Translations under genes and position numbers: made by a program
Shown here: in pieces, positions 16,305 to 26,010 of the stretch
How positions within the stretch are numbered: the first letter of the stretch is position 1
Layout of the letters: each line of letters starts with the position of its first letter
Assembly: GCA_023390555.1 (NCBI GenBank)
Contig: JAEWCQ010000044.1
Coordinates: 62,001-126,000, forward strand
Direction of reading: 5' to 3'
DNA length: 64,000 bases
Origin: Bacillota bacterium
Lineage (GTDB): Bacteria > Bacillota > Clostridia > Lachnospirales > Lachnospiraceae
The notes under the pieces: generated by a model
Seen by the model: the letters and a program-made list of their open reading frames with translations, nothing else
What the model was told of the DNA's origin: nothing
Database searches by the model: none

Positions 16305-17420
16305 CTAGATCTCAACCAGCTCATATTCCCGGCTGCCAAGCCCAATCTTTTCCGCATGTTCCACACAGGTTTTCCAGTTTGTGTCCGGATGGGTCACATG
16401 GAAATGATCATGGCTCTCATCGTGGTCATGTCGTTTGTTTTCACCTAAAATACTGTTTTCCATAATCGGCTGACGGTTGCACGCATCCGCACACGCCACA
16501 TCCAGTGCCACCGGATCAAACGATGCAAACATACCCACATCCGGAATGATTGGTCTGTCATTTTCACTGTGGCAGTCACAGTTCGGTGACACATCACAGA
16601 TCAGTGAAACGTGGAAGCACGGACGGTCCTTACAGACTGCCAGTGAATATTCTGCCATCCGGTAATTCAGCAGATCAAAGGAGTTCCAGTTGGTCGGAGA
16701 TATGGCGTCCTTCGGACAGACTCCGATACATCTGCCGCAGCCCACGCATTTTTCCTGATCGATTGCAGCCTTTCTGTCAGTGACAACTGCAGCATCATGG
16801 GCACAGATCCTGGTACATGCACCGCAGCCCACACACAGATCCGTGTCTACCCGAGGTTTCCCGGAACAGTGCATTTCCATTTTGCCCGCGCGGCTGCCGC
16901 AACCCATTCCGATATTCTTCAACGCACCGCCGAATCCGGCATTTTCATGTCCTTTGAAATGTGTCAGGGAAATAAATATATCCGCATCCATGACTGCCCG
17001 TCCAATTTTTGCCTCCTTTACATATTCTCCGTCAATCGGAATCAATGCCTCGTCGGTTCCCTTCAATCCATCTGCAATGATAACGTGACAGCCTGTCGAA
17101 AATGGAGAAAAACCATTGGCATATGCGGTATCCATATGATCCAGGGCATTTTTACGGCTTCCCACATAAAGCGTGTTGCAGTCCGTGAGAAATGGTTTCC
17201 CACCGCCTTCTTTCACAAGGTCGGCCACCACTTTGGCATAATTGGGTCTTAAAAATGCCAGATTGCCTAATTCACCGAAATGTATTTTGATCGCCGCATA
17301 TTTATCTTCGAAATCAATATTTTTGATACCGGCCGTAATACAGAGCCTGCGTAATTTCTGCAAAAGATTTTCCGAACCCGTTGTCCGAAAGCTTGTAAAA
17401 TAAACTTTAGATTTTTCCAT
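16305..17420 (-). CDS. DUF362-domain protein with two [4Fe-4S] clusters
   Basis: A 371-residue cytosolic iron-sulfur protein. The DUF362 region fills most of the chain (SLTHFKGHENAGFGGALKNI, GCGSRAGKMEMH), with two ferredoxin motifs at about 192-232 (CVGCGACTRICAHDA and CVGCGRCIGVCPKDA). Close to the C-terminus there is a His/Asp-rich loop (RHDHDESHDHFHVTH) that could bind a metal. DUF362 proteins are common in anaerobes, but the reaction is not known to me. AGGAGGG precedes the ATG by 4 bases. It is divergent from the 2-hydroxyacyl-CoA dehydratase genes, which also need a low-potential electron donor. Confidence 0.85.
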   Translation of the reverse strand: MEKSKVYFTSFRTTGSENLLQKLRRLCITAGIKNIDFEDKYAAIKIHFGELGNLAFLRPNYAKVVADLVKEGGGKPFLTDCNTLYVGSRKNALDHMDTAYANGFSPFSTGCHVIIADGLKGTDEALIPIDGEYVKEAKIGRAVMDADIFISLTHFKGHENAGFGGALKNIGMGCGSRAGKMEMHCSGKPRVDTDLCVGCGACTRICAHDAAVVTDRKAAIDQEKCVGCGRCIGVCPKDAISPTNWNSFDLLNYRMAEYSLAVCKDRPCFHVSLICDVSPNCDCHSENDRPIIPDVGMFASFDPVALDVACADACNRQPIMENSILGENKRHDHDESHDHFHVTHPDTNWKTCVEHAEKIGLGSREYELVEI

Positions 17421-17588
17421 GTTACCCTCCTGATTTCATCAGAGCCTGTTTTTCTGTATCCTTTATAGTATATCATTTTGTGTTCCAGTTTTATAGAAGT
17501 ATTTTTTCTCTTTTCCTAAAATGTGGTATACTATTTTCTGGAAATCATGCATAACGCATAACGATATAGAGAGAAGGAGCATCGGCTT

Positions 17589-18887
17589 ATGAATGCCATT
17601 GTCCGATATGGAAATTTCATCAAATCAAGTTTGGAAGAACATCCGCTGCGCGCACGTAAAATGATACAGGCAGGGCTATGTCTTGAATCAATTCGAACGG
17701 CACATTTTCCAGACAGACGTATGCCGGCCGCATATCGGGAGCTCAATGCCATGGCTGTAAAAAGTGTCCGGAATGCCTTTGCACATCCCCAAAGCTGTGC
17801 ATGGACCAACCTGTTCACACCCGTCGAGATCCTGCAGTGTTTCGATGTGAACTGCCTGTCGATTGAGGCCCTGTCCTCATTTCTGTCCGGTTTTACCTGT
17901 GAGAATTGGCTGATTGACTATGCGGAACGAATCGGAATGGCTCCTACGCTCTGCTCCTATCACAAAAATTTTATCGGGGCGGCAGACAGTGGCCTCGTAC
18001 CGAACCCTGCTTTCGCAGTGACGACATCCATGATCTGCGACGGTAATATCAACACCTTTCGTCATATTACAGAGAAAAAACAGATTCCCGCTTATGTAAT
18101 AGACGTTCCCGATACGTACTCCGCTGACTCCGTTGCCTATGTAACTTCGCAGCTGCAGGAGCTGATCGCGCTTCTGGAAAAAACCTTAGGCCGCCGGTTT
18201 GATATCGACCGTCTCCGGGAAATCCTGGAGCGGGAAAATGCCTCGCATAAAGTCTATCTGGATTTTCTGAAAAAAAGGCGTACCAAATTCTATCCGACCA
18301 CACTCACCATTCAGATGTATATGCTCTTTGCCAGCCATCTGAATATCGGCTCGGAAGAAACTCTGCATTTTTACCGGCATCTGCTTACCGATATCGACAA
18401 TTATCCGGATTTTGACGGAAAACGCATTTTATGGGTGCACCTGCTCCCGTTTTACCAGGATACGCTGAAACAGTATTTTAATTTCAGCCGAAACTATCAG
18501 ATTCAGGCCCTTGATATGAATCTGGACTATATGGAGCCGCTCGACTGCTCCAGACCGCTTGAAGCACTCGCCGAAAAAATGCTCCGCAACGTATACAATG
18601 GTCCCTATGAACGTAAAATCTCATTTGTCCGGCAGCTTGCCGATGATGTTGGTGCCGACGGCATCATACATTTCTGCCATTGGGGTTGCAAGCAGGCTTC
18701 CGGCGGAGCGATGCTTTTAAAAGAAGCAATGAAAAAAGAGGGGATACCGATGCTGATACTCGACGGAGATGGAATCGACCGCAGAAACAGCCATGACGGC
18801 CAGATTAAAACACGACTCGAGGCCTTTTTCGAGATTCTGGAATCGGACGGCTGTCAGACAATGAAAAATCAAAAGGAGAAGCTCTGA
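17589..18887 (+). CDS. 2-hydroxyacyl-CoA dehydratase-family subunit
   Basis: A 432-residue HgdA/HgdB-type subunit. Enzymes of this family remove water from (R)-2-hydroxyacyl-CoA by a ketyl-radical mechanism after ATP-driven one-electron injection, in amino acid fermentation. Family marks include TNLFTPVEILQCF near residue 80, CSYHKNF, the cysteine motif FCHWGCKQASGG and DGDGIDRRN near the C-terminus. GAGAAGGAG precedes the ATG. The stop overlaps the start of the next gene (TGATG), implying translational coupling. The fermented substrate cannot be read from sequence. Confidence 0.85.
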   Translation: MNAIVRYGNFIKSSLEEHPLRARKMIQAGLCLESIRTAHFPDRRMPAAYRELNAMAVKSVRNAFAHPQSCAWTNLFTPVEILQCFDVNCLSIEALSSFLSGFTCENWLIDYAERIGMAPTLCSYHKNFIGAADSGLVPNPAFAVTTSMICDGNINTFRHITEKKQIPAYVIDVPDTYSADSVAYVTSQLQELIALLEKTLGRRFDIDRLREILERENASHKVYLDFLKKRRTKFYPTTLTIQMYMLFASHLNIGSEETLHFYRHLLTDIDNYPDFDGKRILWVHLLPFYQDTLKQYFNFSRNYQIQALDMNLDYMEPLDCSRPLEALAEKMLRNVYNGPYERKISFVRQLADDVGADGIIHFCHWGCKQASGGAMLLKEAMKKEGIPMLILDGDGIDRRNSHDGQIKTRLEAFFEILESDGCQTMKNQKEKL

Positions 18888-20596
18888 TGCTAGGTTATGT
18901 CTGCAAATACACACCGGTAGAAATCTTCCTTTCCATGGGCGTGGAAATGAAGCGGCTGGAACCGGAAGTAACGAATTTCACACAGGCAGATACACAGATG
19001 CACACCAATGTATGCTCTTATGCCAAGGCAGTTCTGGAGGAGGCGGCAGCTGGTGATTACGAAGGAATCATTCTGACAAACTGCTGCGACAGCATCCGGC
19101 GGCTGTATGATACTCTGCGAACTTACTACCCGGATAAATTTTTTTACCTGCTGGATGTACCCCGCAAAGTAAATGATTTTGCAGTTGATTTATACGAAAA
19201 ACATATTCGTGAAATGATACGTGCCTATGAAACATTTTCCGGGAGAGCCTTTCGGGAATCTGCCTTGCGCGGTCTGCTTTCTCAAACGGAAATACCCGAA
19301 GAATCTCTCCTGGATGTACCGGATGAAGACAACTGCATCCGGCTTGGGGTTCTCGGTGCAAGATGCAATGCCGAGATCCTTCAGATTCTTCGCTCGCATG
19401 GTGTCCGGATTCTGTTTGACCTCACCTGCACTGGCTTGTCAAGGCATTTTGCAATTGATGATTCTAACCTTTTATCCTCTTATTGCGCGGAAATAATATA
19501 CCAGATACCTTGTATGCGCATGGTAAAAGCGACAAACCGAACTCAATTTTTAGACGGATTTACGGATCGGCTGGACGGTATTCTTTACCACACAATCAAA
19601 TTCTGCGATCATTATTCTTATGAATATGCTGACCTGAAGCAGGCGCTTTCTCTGCCTGTGCTTTCTGTTGAAACGGATGCCACCCGTCAAAGTCTGGGAC
19701 AGATTCGTACAAGACTGGAGGCTTTTATCGAAGAACTGGATATCAAAAAAGGGCTTTATGGAAAGTCCCTGCACATGACAGAGTTTGAACCAATTTTAAC
19801 GGACAGGGGGAATGCAAAGATGTATGTACTTGGAATTGACAGTGGAAGCACTTCCACAAATGCAGTGATTTTGGATGGAAAAATGAACATTCTTGCCACT
19901 CATGTTGTAAGAACAGGGGCAAAAACAGTCGATAGTGCGGAACGTATTCTCACAGAGATATTAGAAAAAACTTCACTTGTAAAAACGGATATTTCTCTCA
20001 TCGTATCCACAGGATATGGGCGGGTCAGTATTCCGTTTGCCGATCAGAATGTCACAGAAATCAGCTGCCACGGTAAAGGTGCTCATTTCTTAAATCCTGA
20101 TATAAGAACTATTTTGGATATAGGTGGACAGGACAGTAAAGCAATTCGGTTGAATGAACGAGGAGATGTGATAGATTTTGTTATGAACGACAAATGTGCC
20201 GCCGGAACTGGTCGATTTCTGGAAATGATGGCTCGAACGCTGGAAATCGGAATCGATGAACTTGGTCCGATTTCTCTGAAATGGAAAGATAACATTGCGA
20301 TCAGCAGTATGTGTAGTGTCTTTGCAGAATCAGAGGTCATCTCTCTGATTGCTCTAAACCGGGAAAAGGCAGATATTGCCCATGGTGTTCATACGGCAAT
20401 CGCGGGCAAAGCCATGAGTCTCCTGAAAAAGGTCGGACTGGAACAGGGATTCATGATGACAGGCGGAGTTGCCAAAAATCCGGGTGTAGTTGCCGTACTG
20501 GAAGAGCTGCTGCACGCCAGGCTCTTTATCTATGAGGAACCGGAAATCGTCGGTGCGCTTGGCGCAGCGCTCTTTGGACTTGAAAGTTTAGGATAA
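18887..20596 (+). CDS. 2-hydroxyacyl-CoA dehydratase subunit fused to its activating ATPase
   Basis: A 569-residue fusion. Residues about 1-300 are a second dehydratase subunit (CKYTPVEIFLSMG, NVCSYAKAVLE, ILTNCCDSIRRLYD; these cysteines would hold a [4Fe-4S] cluster). Residues about 312-569 are an ASKHA-fold activase of the HgdC/BcrA/BadF family: GIDSGSTSTNAVI, VSTGYGR, DIGGQDSKAI, NDKCAAGTGRFLE and FMMTGGVAKNPG. The Cys in DKCAAGTGR and the later SSMCSVFAESEV would form the cluster bridging the activase dimer. In classical systems the activase is a separate protein. Together the two genes supply both dehydratase subunits and the electron gate. Confidence 0.88.
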   Translation: MLGYVCKYTPVEIFLSMGVEMKRLEPEVTNFTQADTQMHTNVCSYAKAVLEEAAAGDYEGIILTNCCDSIRRLYDTLRTYYPDKFFYLLDVPRKVNDFAVDLYEKHIREMIRAYETFSGRAFRESALRGLLSQTEIPEESLLDVPDEDNCIRLGVLGARCNAEILQILRSHGVRILFDLTCTGLSRHFAIDDSNLLSSYCAEIIYQIPCMRMVKATNRTQFLDGFTDRLDGILYHTIKFCDHYSYEYADLKQALSLPVLSVETDATRQSLGQIRTRLEAFIEELDIKKGLYGKSLHMTEFEPILTDRGNAKMYVLGIDSGSTSTNAVILDGKMNILATHVVRTGAKTVDSAERILTEILEKTSLVKTDISLIVSTGYGRVSIPFADQNVTEISCHGKGAHFLNPDIRTILDIGGQDSKAIRLNERGDVIDFVMNDKCAAGTGRFLEMMARTLEIGIDELGPISLKWKDNIAISSMCSVFAESEVISLIALNREKADIAHGVHTAIAGKAMSLLKKVGLEQGFMMTGGVAKNPGVVAVLEELLHARLFIYEEPEIVGALGAALFGLESLG

Positions 20597-20601
20597 TTAC
20601 A

Positions 20602-21762
20602 TTATAAAACGGATTTATCCTGATATTCTATTTTTCCATTGACCAGCACGTACAGAATTTCTGATTCCACAAGAAATGGACTTCCTTTTAAAATCACGAA
20701 GTCACCATCTTTACCCTCTTCTATGGAGCCTACCCGGTCTGCTACCCCAATGTGGCGGGCTGCATGGATCGTAATCGCCTGCAATGCCTGATGCTCCTTC
20801 ATTCCCGATTTGATTGCCATCGCCGCGCAAAGTGTCAAATATTGCTCCTGCACGACTGGTGAATCGGTAATAATAGCCACCTGACAACCTGCGTTTGCCA
20901 GTATCACCGGTGTATCGAAACTTTTCTGTTCCAGTTCTTTTTTCGTCGCATGCCCGAAAGACGGTCCTACTGCAATTGAGTACGGCTCTTTTGCAAGTTC
21001 ATCTACGATGAGATGTCCCTCCGTACAATGGTCAATGGTAAGTCCCAGATCGAATTCCTTTGCAATACGGATTGCGGTAAATATATCATCTGCCCGGTGA
21101 ACATGTGCCTTTAACGGAATCTCCTTATGGATCACCGGAAGCATGGCCTCTAACTTGGCGTCGTATTCCAGGTCTTTTCTGTCATATTCGATTGTCTTAT
21201 TCAGAATTTCACGCAGTTTTGCCGCAATTGTCATACGGCAGCAGATGGATTTATCCCGGTAACAGTTTTTCGGATTCTCACCAAAAGCACATTTCATGGC
21301 AGCCTTCTCTTTTACGATCATGTCGTCGATCCGCCTGCCTGCTGTTTTGATCACTGTGAATGTCCCACCGATCACATTGGAACTTCCCGGACCGGCTGCC
21401 ACACAGGTCACACCTGCATTCCTCGCCATTTCGAATGTCGAATCCATCGGATTAATTCCGTCAATCGCGGAAAGCTGTGGTGTGATACAATCGTTTAATT
21501 CATTGAAGTCATCCTGCGAATAACCACCGCCATAACCATCCAGCCCCATATGGCAATGTGCTTCCACAAATCCCGGATATACACGATAGCCTGTGGCATC
21601 TATGATCTTTGCGTCATTCGCCACTCTGCCTTCGATAATCTCTGCTATCCGTTCTATTTTCCCGTTTTTTACCAGAATATCGGCGGTAAACGGTTCTTCG
21701 TTTATCGCATCGTAAATCGTTCCCTGTTTTATCAGTATATAATCATCCATTTTTTGTCTCAT
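20602..21762 (-). CDS. Amidohydrolase (imidazolonepropionase-like)
   Basis: A 386-residue metal-dependent hydrolase of the amidohydrolase superfamily. Metal ligands are visible as HCH in YPGFVEAHCHMGLDG, His in KAHVHRADDI and DHCTEGH, and Asp in IITDSPVV; the C-terminus has the usual beta-sandwich return (GSIEEGKDGDFVILKGSP). The substrate, a cyclic amide or peptide-like amide, is unknown. The frame begins at 21762, but a Met four codons in (21750) is equally possible since no strong ribosome site precedes either. It converges with the dehydratase gene, 5 bases from its stop. Confidence 0.8.
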   Translation of the reverse strand: MRQKMDDYILIKQGTIYDAINEEPFTADILVKNGKIERIAEIIEGRVANDAKIIDATGYRVYPGFVEAHCHMGLDGYGGGYSQDDFNELNDCITPQLSAIDGINPMDSTFEMARNAGVTCVAAGPGSSNVIGGTFTVIKTAGRRIDDMIVKEKAAMKCAFGENPKNCYRDKSICCRMTIAAKLREILNKTIEYDRKDLEYDAKLEAMLPVIHKEIPLKAHVHRADDIFTAIRIAKEFDLGLTIDHCTEGHLIVDELAKEPYSIAVGPSFGHATKKELEQKSFDTPVILANAGCQVAIITDSPVVQEQYLTLCAAMAIKSGMKEHQALQAITIHAARHIGVADRVGSIEEGKDGDFVILKGSPFLVESEILYVLVNGKIEYQDKSVL

Positions 21763-21863
21763 TTCTGTTCCATTTTCATGCTAAAAAGCATATTCTTATG
21801 CTGCTTACCTCTATAATATGCTCTATCTATACATTTTTATGTACAGCAGAAATGATTACTTTT

Positions 21864-22580
21864 TTAAACAAACATTAAACTAATCAAGCCAAGAATAATC
21901 AGATGCAACGGATAGAAAATGTAAAACAGCCACTTCATACCCCTGTGCTTTCCAAGTTCACCGTTATAGCATTTTAAAATCGGTACAGCCAGAAGCACCG
22001 CAAACTGGCAGAGCATAGCAAGTACCATTCCCCAATTGCCCCAGAACATTACTACAAACGTACTTGCTTCCAAAGCTCCAACAATGGAAAATGATGTAAA
22101 TTTTTTCTTTGCATCGTCCCGATAGATATAGAAGAAAAGCGGCCAGAGCACACCTACCATCGGCCAGTCTCCAAGCAGTGAGCAGATACAGAGAATACCG
22201 ATCAGCAGAATCCGGATACCAGTCAGCCATTCCCTCTGATTCCAGACATGAATGGCGAGAAGACCCAAAAAGAGCGTATAGATCATTCCAAACCCATAGA
22301 ACTGCATGGTCCCGCCAGATTCATAAAAGGAATATGCCCAGGAGGATATCACACTGAATACCGCCAGACGCATTACGTACTTTCCGAGATTTCTCGTGTG
22401 GCAGTACCCTTCTGCGATAAAAAAGCACATGATCGGGGCCGTGAGCCTGCCAAATGTGTGCATCAAAAAGGCGGTCACCGATTCCGTTGGAACGAATGTC
22501 CAGGCGATATGGTCCACAAGCATGGCAACAATTGCCAGAAGCTTGAGCTGATTTGCATTAAATGATACTTTGCGTGTCAT
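21864..22580 (-). CDS. TraX-family membrane protein
   Basis: A 238-residue polytopic membrane protein with about seven helices. It begins FNANQLKLLAIVAMLVDHIAW and has GRLTAPIMCFFIAEGYCHTRN, both typical of the TraX family, named for the F-plasmid pilin N-acetylation protein. Chromosomal Firmicute members are presumed acyl/acetyl transferases of unknown acceptor. It overlaps the dipeptidase stop by four bases, so the two are co-translated. Confidence 0.85.
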   Translation of the reverse strand: MTRKVSFNANQLKLLAIVAMLVDHIAWTFVPTESVTAFLMHTFGRLTAPIMCFFIAEGYCHTRNLGKYVMRLAVFSVISSWAYSFYESGGTMQFYGFGMIYTLFLGLLAIHVWNQREWLTGIRILLIGILCICSLLGDWPMVGVLWPLFFYIYRDDAKKKFTSFSIVGALEASTFVVMFWGNWGMVLAMLCQFAVLLAVPILKCYNGELGKHRGMKWLFYIFYPLHLIILGLISLMFV

Positions 22581-23512
22581 TGTAGTTCTCCTTTTAAATT
22601 GCGTTTTAAAAACCGGTAGCCGTTTTCAAAGAATATCCGGTCAATCGTACGTCCTTCAAAACCGGCCTTTTCCATCTGTTCCCGCAGAAAAAGCATCGAT
22701 TCCACACCGGTAATTCCCTCCGGGAACTGCCCGCTGCATCCGTCAAAGTCGCCGCCGAGTACCAGCGCATTCTCACCGCCCATTTCCAGAATATAATCCA
22801 TATGGCGGAACAGATCCGTCAGCGTAACCGGATTCTCACCGCTTACAAAGTGGGAAAACAGGTTCATTCCGATAATTCCCTGCCGCCGGATAATTTCAGC
22901 GATGTGCTCGCGCCGCAGATTCCGCGGCTGACCGCATATATCTCTCACGTTGGAGTGGGAGGCAATGACCGGTCTTTCGGTAAGGCGGAAAATATCCTCT
23001 GCTCCCGCATCCGATAAATGCGAGATATCCAGTAGGATTCCCTCTTCCACCAACTGCCTGGCAAGTTCTTTTCCTCTGGGTTTTAACCCTTTTGTCTGAT
23101 CTGCCACCGCTCCAAATGCATATTCATTCTCATAATTCCAGGTAAGCATGGCAAAACGGAAGCCAAGCTCCCGGATTCTTGAGACGTGCCTGCCCATAAA
23201 CGAGATATCCTCAATAGATAAAAAAGCGGCTGCTTTTCCCTTCTGCATGGCACTCCTGGCATCTTCAAACGAAAGACACAGCTCTATCCGGGAATCTGCT
23301 TCTTTTAAAAAGCGAATTGCCCTTTGATAGAGCTGTTCAAATTCTTTTTCCTTGTCCCTTACCTTCTGATGATCCATCCAGACAGCAAAAACCTGAATGT
23401 AGCTGCTGCAAAACTTTTGAACACGGTCTAAGTCAATATCATTGTGGTTACTCTGCAGACTACCTTTTTTTATTTCTGTCAGAGTGTCTGCGTGAAAATC
23501 AAGATAGTTCAT
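22577..23512 (-). CDS. Membrane dipeptidase-type peptidase (M19)
   Basis: A 311-residue zinc dipeptidase of the renal dipeptidase family. Metal-binding positions are seen in LDFHADT (H-x-D), LSIEDISFMG (bridging Glu), DISHLSDAG and ASHSNVR. The chain is short and lacks a signal peptide, as for most bacterial members, so it is probably cytosolic. The longer frame to 23554 has no ribosome site, whereas GAGG lies 7 bases before the ATG at 23512. It precedes TraX. Dipeptides or D-amino-acid-containing dipeptides are likely substrates by family. Confidence 0.88.
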   Translation of the reverse strand: MNYLDFHADTLTEIKKGSLQSNHNDIDLDRVQKFCSSYIQVFAVWMDHQKVRDKEKEFEQLYQRAIRFLKEADSRIELCLSFEDARSAMQKGKAAAFLSIEDISFMGRHVSRIRELGFRFAMLTWNYENEYAFGAVADQTKGLKPRGKELARQLVEEGILLDISHLSDAGAEDIFRLTERPVIASHSNVRDICGQPRNLRREHIAEIIRRQGIIGMNLFSHFVSGENPVTLTDLFRHMDYILEMGGENALVLGGDFDGCSGQFPEGITGVESMLFLREQMEKAGFEGRTIDRIFFENGYRFLKRNLKGELQ

Positions 23513-23638
23513 ACGATACCTCACGGTTCGGTTTTTATAATGAAAGTATAGCATTTTCTATCGATTTCAACAAGGACTGTCGGTTCCATATTTTATTTTC
23601 AGGTATTTCGGAAACCGTAGGAAATGGTAATTACAGAA

Positions 23639-25288
23639 TTATTCATACACTATCTTTCCTCCGAGAACTGTTTTTAAGACTCTGGTATCCCGGATCTGCT
23701 CCGGTGAGGCTTCAAGTACCGGCGTATCGATCAGGGCATAGTCCGCAAAATTACCCACTTCGACAGAACCCATTTTGTCTTCATCATGTGAAAAGTATGC
23801 CGATGCCTTCGTCCACATAATCAGTGTCTGCGCAGGTGTATATGCCTGATCTGCACCGTAAACTTTCCCATCGGCACCGAGTCTTGTGATCGCACCGTAC
23901 ATTCCCCAGAACGGATTACAGCTGACAACCGGGCAATCGGTACTTCCCGCCACCAGGATACCCGCATCCGAGCAGGATTTAAACTGCATATACCGATTGG
24001 TCATTTCCTCTCCGATCAGTGCCTGTTCTCCCATTTTCCATGCAATCGTAGGCTGAACCGTTATCGGAATATTGTACTTTTTCATCAGCGGAAGCTGATC
24101 CGGCTGCATGACGGCATGGTGAATGATATAATGTCTTGCATCGTTTAAATTCTCCTGATAGGCCTCCATAAATGACGCAATCGCTACATCGGCGGAGCGG
24201 TCACCGCAGCAGTGCACCCCGATCTGCCAGTTATATTTTGCGGCAAGCCTTGCGACTTTTTTCATCTCCTCCTCGGTAATCGTCGTATATCCGCTCGTCT
24301 CCGGCATATGTTCATAGGGTTTGCGCATGGCAGCCGTTCCTGTAGCCGGAATGCCGTCTAACGTCACCTTTATCCCGTTGAACTTGACCATGCTGTTCCC
24401 GAACCCCGTAACGGCAGGCACTTCATAAATTCGGTTCAGATGATAATCAATGTCTCCCCATGCCTTATCGAGATAAAACATCATGCTGCTCCGATATGTG
24501 AGTCTGGCCTGCTTATCCGCCTGCAGATAGGCGCGCATACAGTCAAAGCTCATATTGGCATCAATGCAGCTTGTAATGCCAAATGCGTTCATGGTCTTTC
24601 CGATTAATTCGATTGCATGAATCAGCTCCTCCTCCGTCAGCTCCGGTATGACTGCATCAATCAGTCCCATGGCGGAATTCTCATACAGCAGTCCATTTGG
24701 ATTTCCCTGTGCGTCCCGGCCGATAATTCCGCCGTCCGGATCTGGAGTGTCTTTTGTAATCCCTGCTATTTCAAGGGCTTTGGAATTGACAGCATACACG
24801 TGATGGCAAAGTCTGCAGCATAGGACCGGATGATCCGGCGCCGCCCGGTCGAGGTCTTCTCTGGTCGGTGCCTCCCTTTTTTCCCAGACCAGTTCATTCC
24901 AGTCCGAGCCTTTGATCCACTTTCCCACCGGTACTTTTGCCGCTTTTTCCGAGAGGATTGAAACAAAGTCCTCTTTTGACTTTGCTCCCTGAAAGCTGAC
25001 GCCCATCGACTCTATTCCTGCAAATAACGCATGCATATGTGAATCTATCAAGCCCGGTATCAGGGTATTCCCTTCCCCGTCAATGAGTCTGGTCTCCGGC
25101 CCGATCAGGGTTTCATCAAGGCCTTCTCCGACCGCAATCGTTTTCCCCTCCTTTGCTGCGGCAAATCCGTTTTCGATGACGGTAAATGCTGTTTTTCCGG
25201 ACCGGATTTCCTCAATGGTGAGATCTACCGTATAAATCCGAACATTATGAATGATCAGGTCTGCTGTTGGACTCCATGTTTTCTTCAT
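23639..25288 (-). CDS. YtcJ-like amidohydrolase
   Basis: A 549-residue amidohydrolase-family enzyme resembling B. subtilis YtcJ. Motifs: PGLIDSHMHALFAG (H-x-H), WNELVWEKREAPTREDLD (typical YtcJ), IGVHCCGDRSAD, IIHHAVM and STDCPVVSCNPFWG. It hydrolyses an amide or carbamoyl bond; the family's true substrates are poorly known. It starts 13 bases after the last ABC transporter gene, so it belongs to the transporter operon and most likely acts on the imported compound. Confidence 0.85.
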   Translation of the reverse strand: MKKTWSPTADLIIHNVRIYTVDLTIEEIRSGKTAFTVIENGFAAAKEGKTIAVGEGLDETLIGPETRLIDGEGNTLIPGLIDSHMHALFAGIESMGVSFQGAKSKEDFVSILSEKAAKVPVGKWIKGSDWNELVWEKREAPTREDLDRAAPDHPVLCCRLCHHVYAVNSKALEIAGITKDTPDPDGGIIGRDAQGNPNGLLYENSAMGLIDAVIPELTEEELIHAIELIGKTMNAFGITSCIDANMSFDCMRAYLQADKQARLTYRSSMMFYLDKAWGDIDYHLNRIYEVPAVTGFGNSMVKFNGIKVTLDGIPATGTAAMRKPYEHMPETSGYTTITEEEMKKVARLAAKYNWQIGVHCCGDRSADVAIASFMEAYQENLNDARHYIIHHAVMQPDQLPLMKKYNIPITVQPTIAWKMGEQALIGEEMTNRYMQFKSCSDAGILVAGSTDCPVVSCNPFWGMYGAITRLGADGKVYGADQAYTPAQTLIMWTKASAYFSHDEDKMGSVEVGNFADYALIDTPVLEASPEQIRDTRVLKTVLGGKIVYE

Positions 25289-25301
25289 ATCGATTCCTCC
25301 T

Positions 25302-26009
25302 CTATACTTTTAAATATCTGTCGATCATTTCCTGCGTCAGTTCTTCTTTTGTGCCTTCCGCTACGATCTGCCCCTTCTGCATACAGACGAATCTGTTTGC
25401 ATGCTTCATTGCAAATTTCAGATTCTGTTCCACAATAACAATCGGCAGATTCATTTCACGGTGTACACGGCTTAGAATATCTGCGATGCCGGCAACTACA
25501 TTTGGCTGAATTCCTTCTGTCGGCTCATCCAGCAGCAGAAGTTTCGGACTGCTCATCAATGCACGGCCAATGGCAAGTTGCTGCTGTTGTCCGCCCGAGA
25601 GGATACCGCCCCTGCGTTCTAAATGCGGTTTCAAGGCCGGAAAATACTCCATGATCTTTACAAATCTTCTTTCAATCTCATCTTTGTTTTCATTGACCGC
25701 TCCAAATTCAAGATTTTCACGAACCGTAAAATCCGAAAATATTTCCCGCCCCTGTGGGACATAGGCAATCCCGGCTTTTGACATTCCATGGATGGAAGAC
25801 TCTGCTTTTTTCTGTTCAAATAAAACTGTTCCCGTGTCCAGCCGGTTAATGCCCATCAGGCATTTTAATAAAGTTGTCTTTCCGACTCCGTTTCGGCCGA
25901 TCAGCGCTATTACGTCTCCTCTGTCAATGCTAAGAGAGACGCCGTGCAGCACCTTGCTTGTGCCATAGCTTGTCCGCAGATCTGTTGCTTCCAAAATCGT
26001 CTCTCCCAT
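25302..26009 (-). CDS. ABC transporter ATP-binding protein, LivF/UrtE type
   Basis: A 235-residue ATPase of a branched-chain amino acid/urea-type (HAAT) importer. Walker A GRNGVGKTT, Q-loop region YVPQGREIF, signature LSGGQQQQLAIG, Walker B LLLLDEPTEG and the H-loop replaced by Q in VIVEQN, as usual for LivF. GGAGGGG lies 6 bases before the ATG at 26009, one base after the preceding stop. It pairs with the LivG-like ATPase upstream. Confidence 0.92.
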   Translation of the reverse strand: MGETILEATDLRTSYGTSKVLHGVSLSIDRGDVIALIGRNGVGKTTLLKCLMGINRLDTGTVLFEQKKAESSIHGMSKAGIAYVPQGREIFSDFTVRENLEFGAVNENKDEIERRFVKIMEYFPALKPHLERRGGILSGGQQQQLAIGRALMSSPKLLLLDEPTEGIQPNVVAGIADILSRVHREMNLPIVIVEQNLKFAMKHANRFVCMQKGQIVAEGTKEELTQEMIDRYLKV

Positions 26010-26010
26010 A

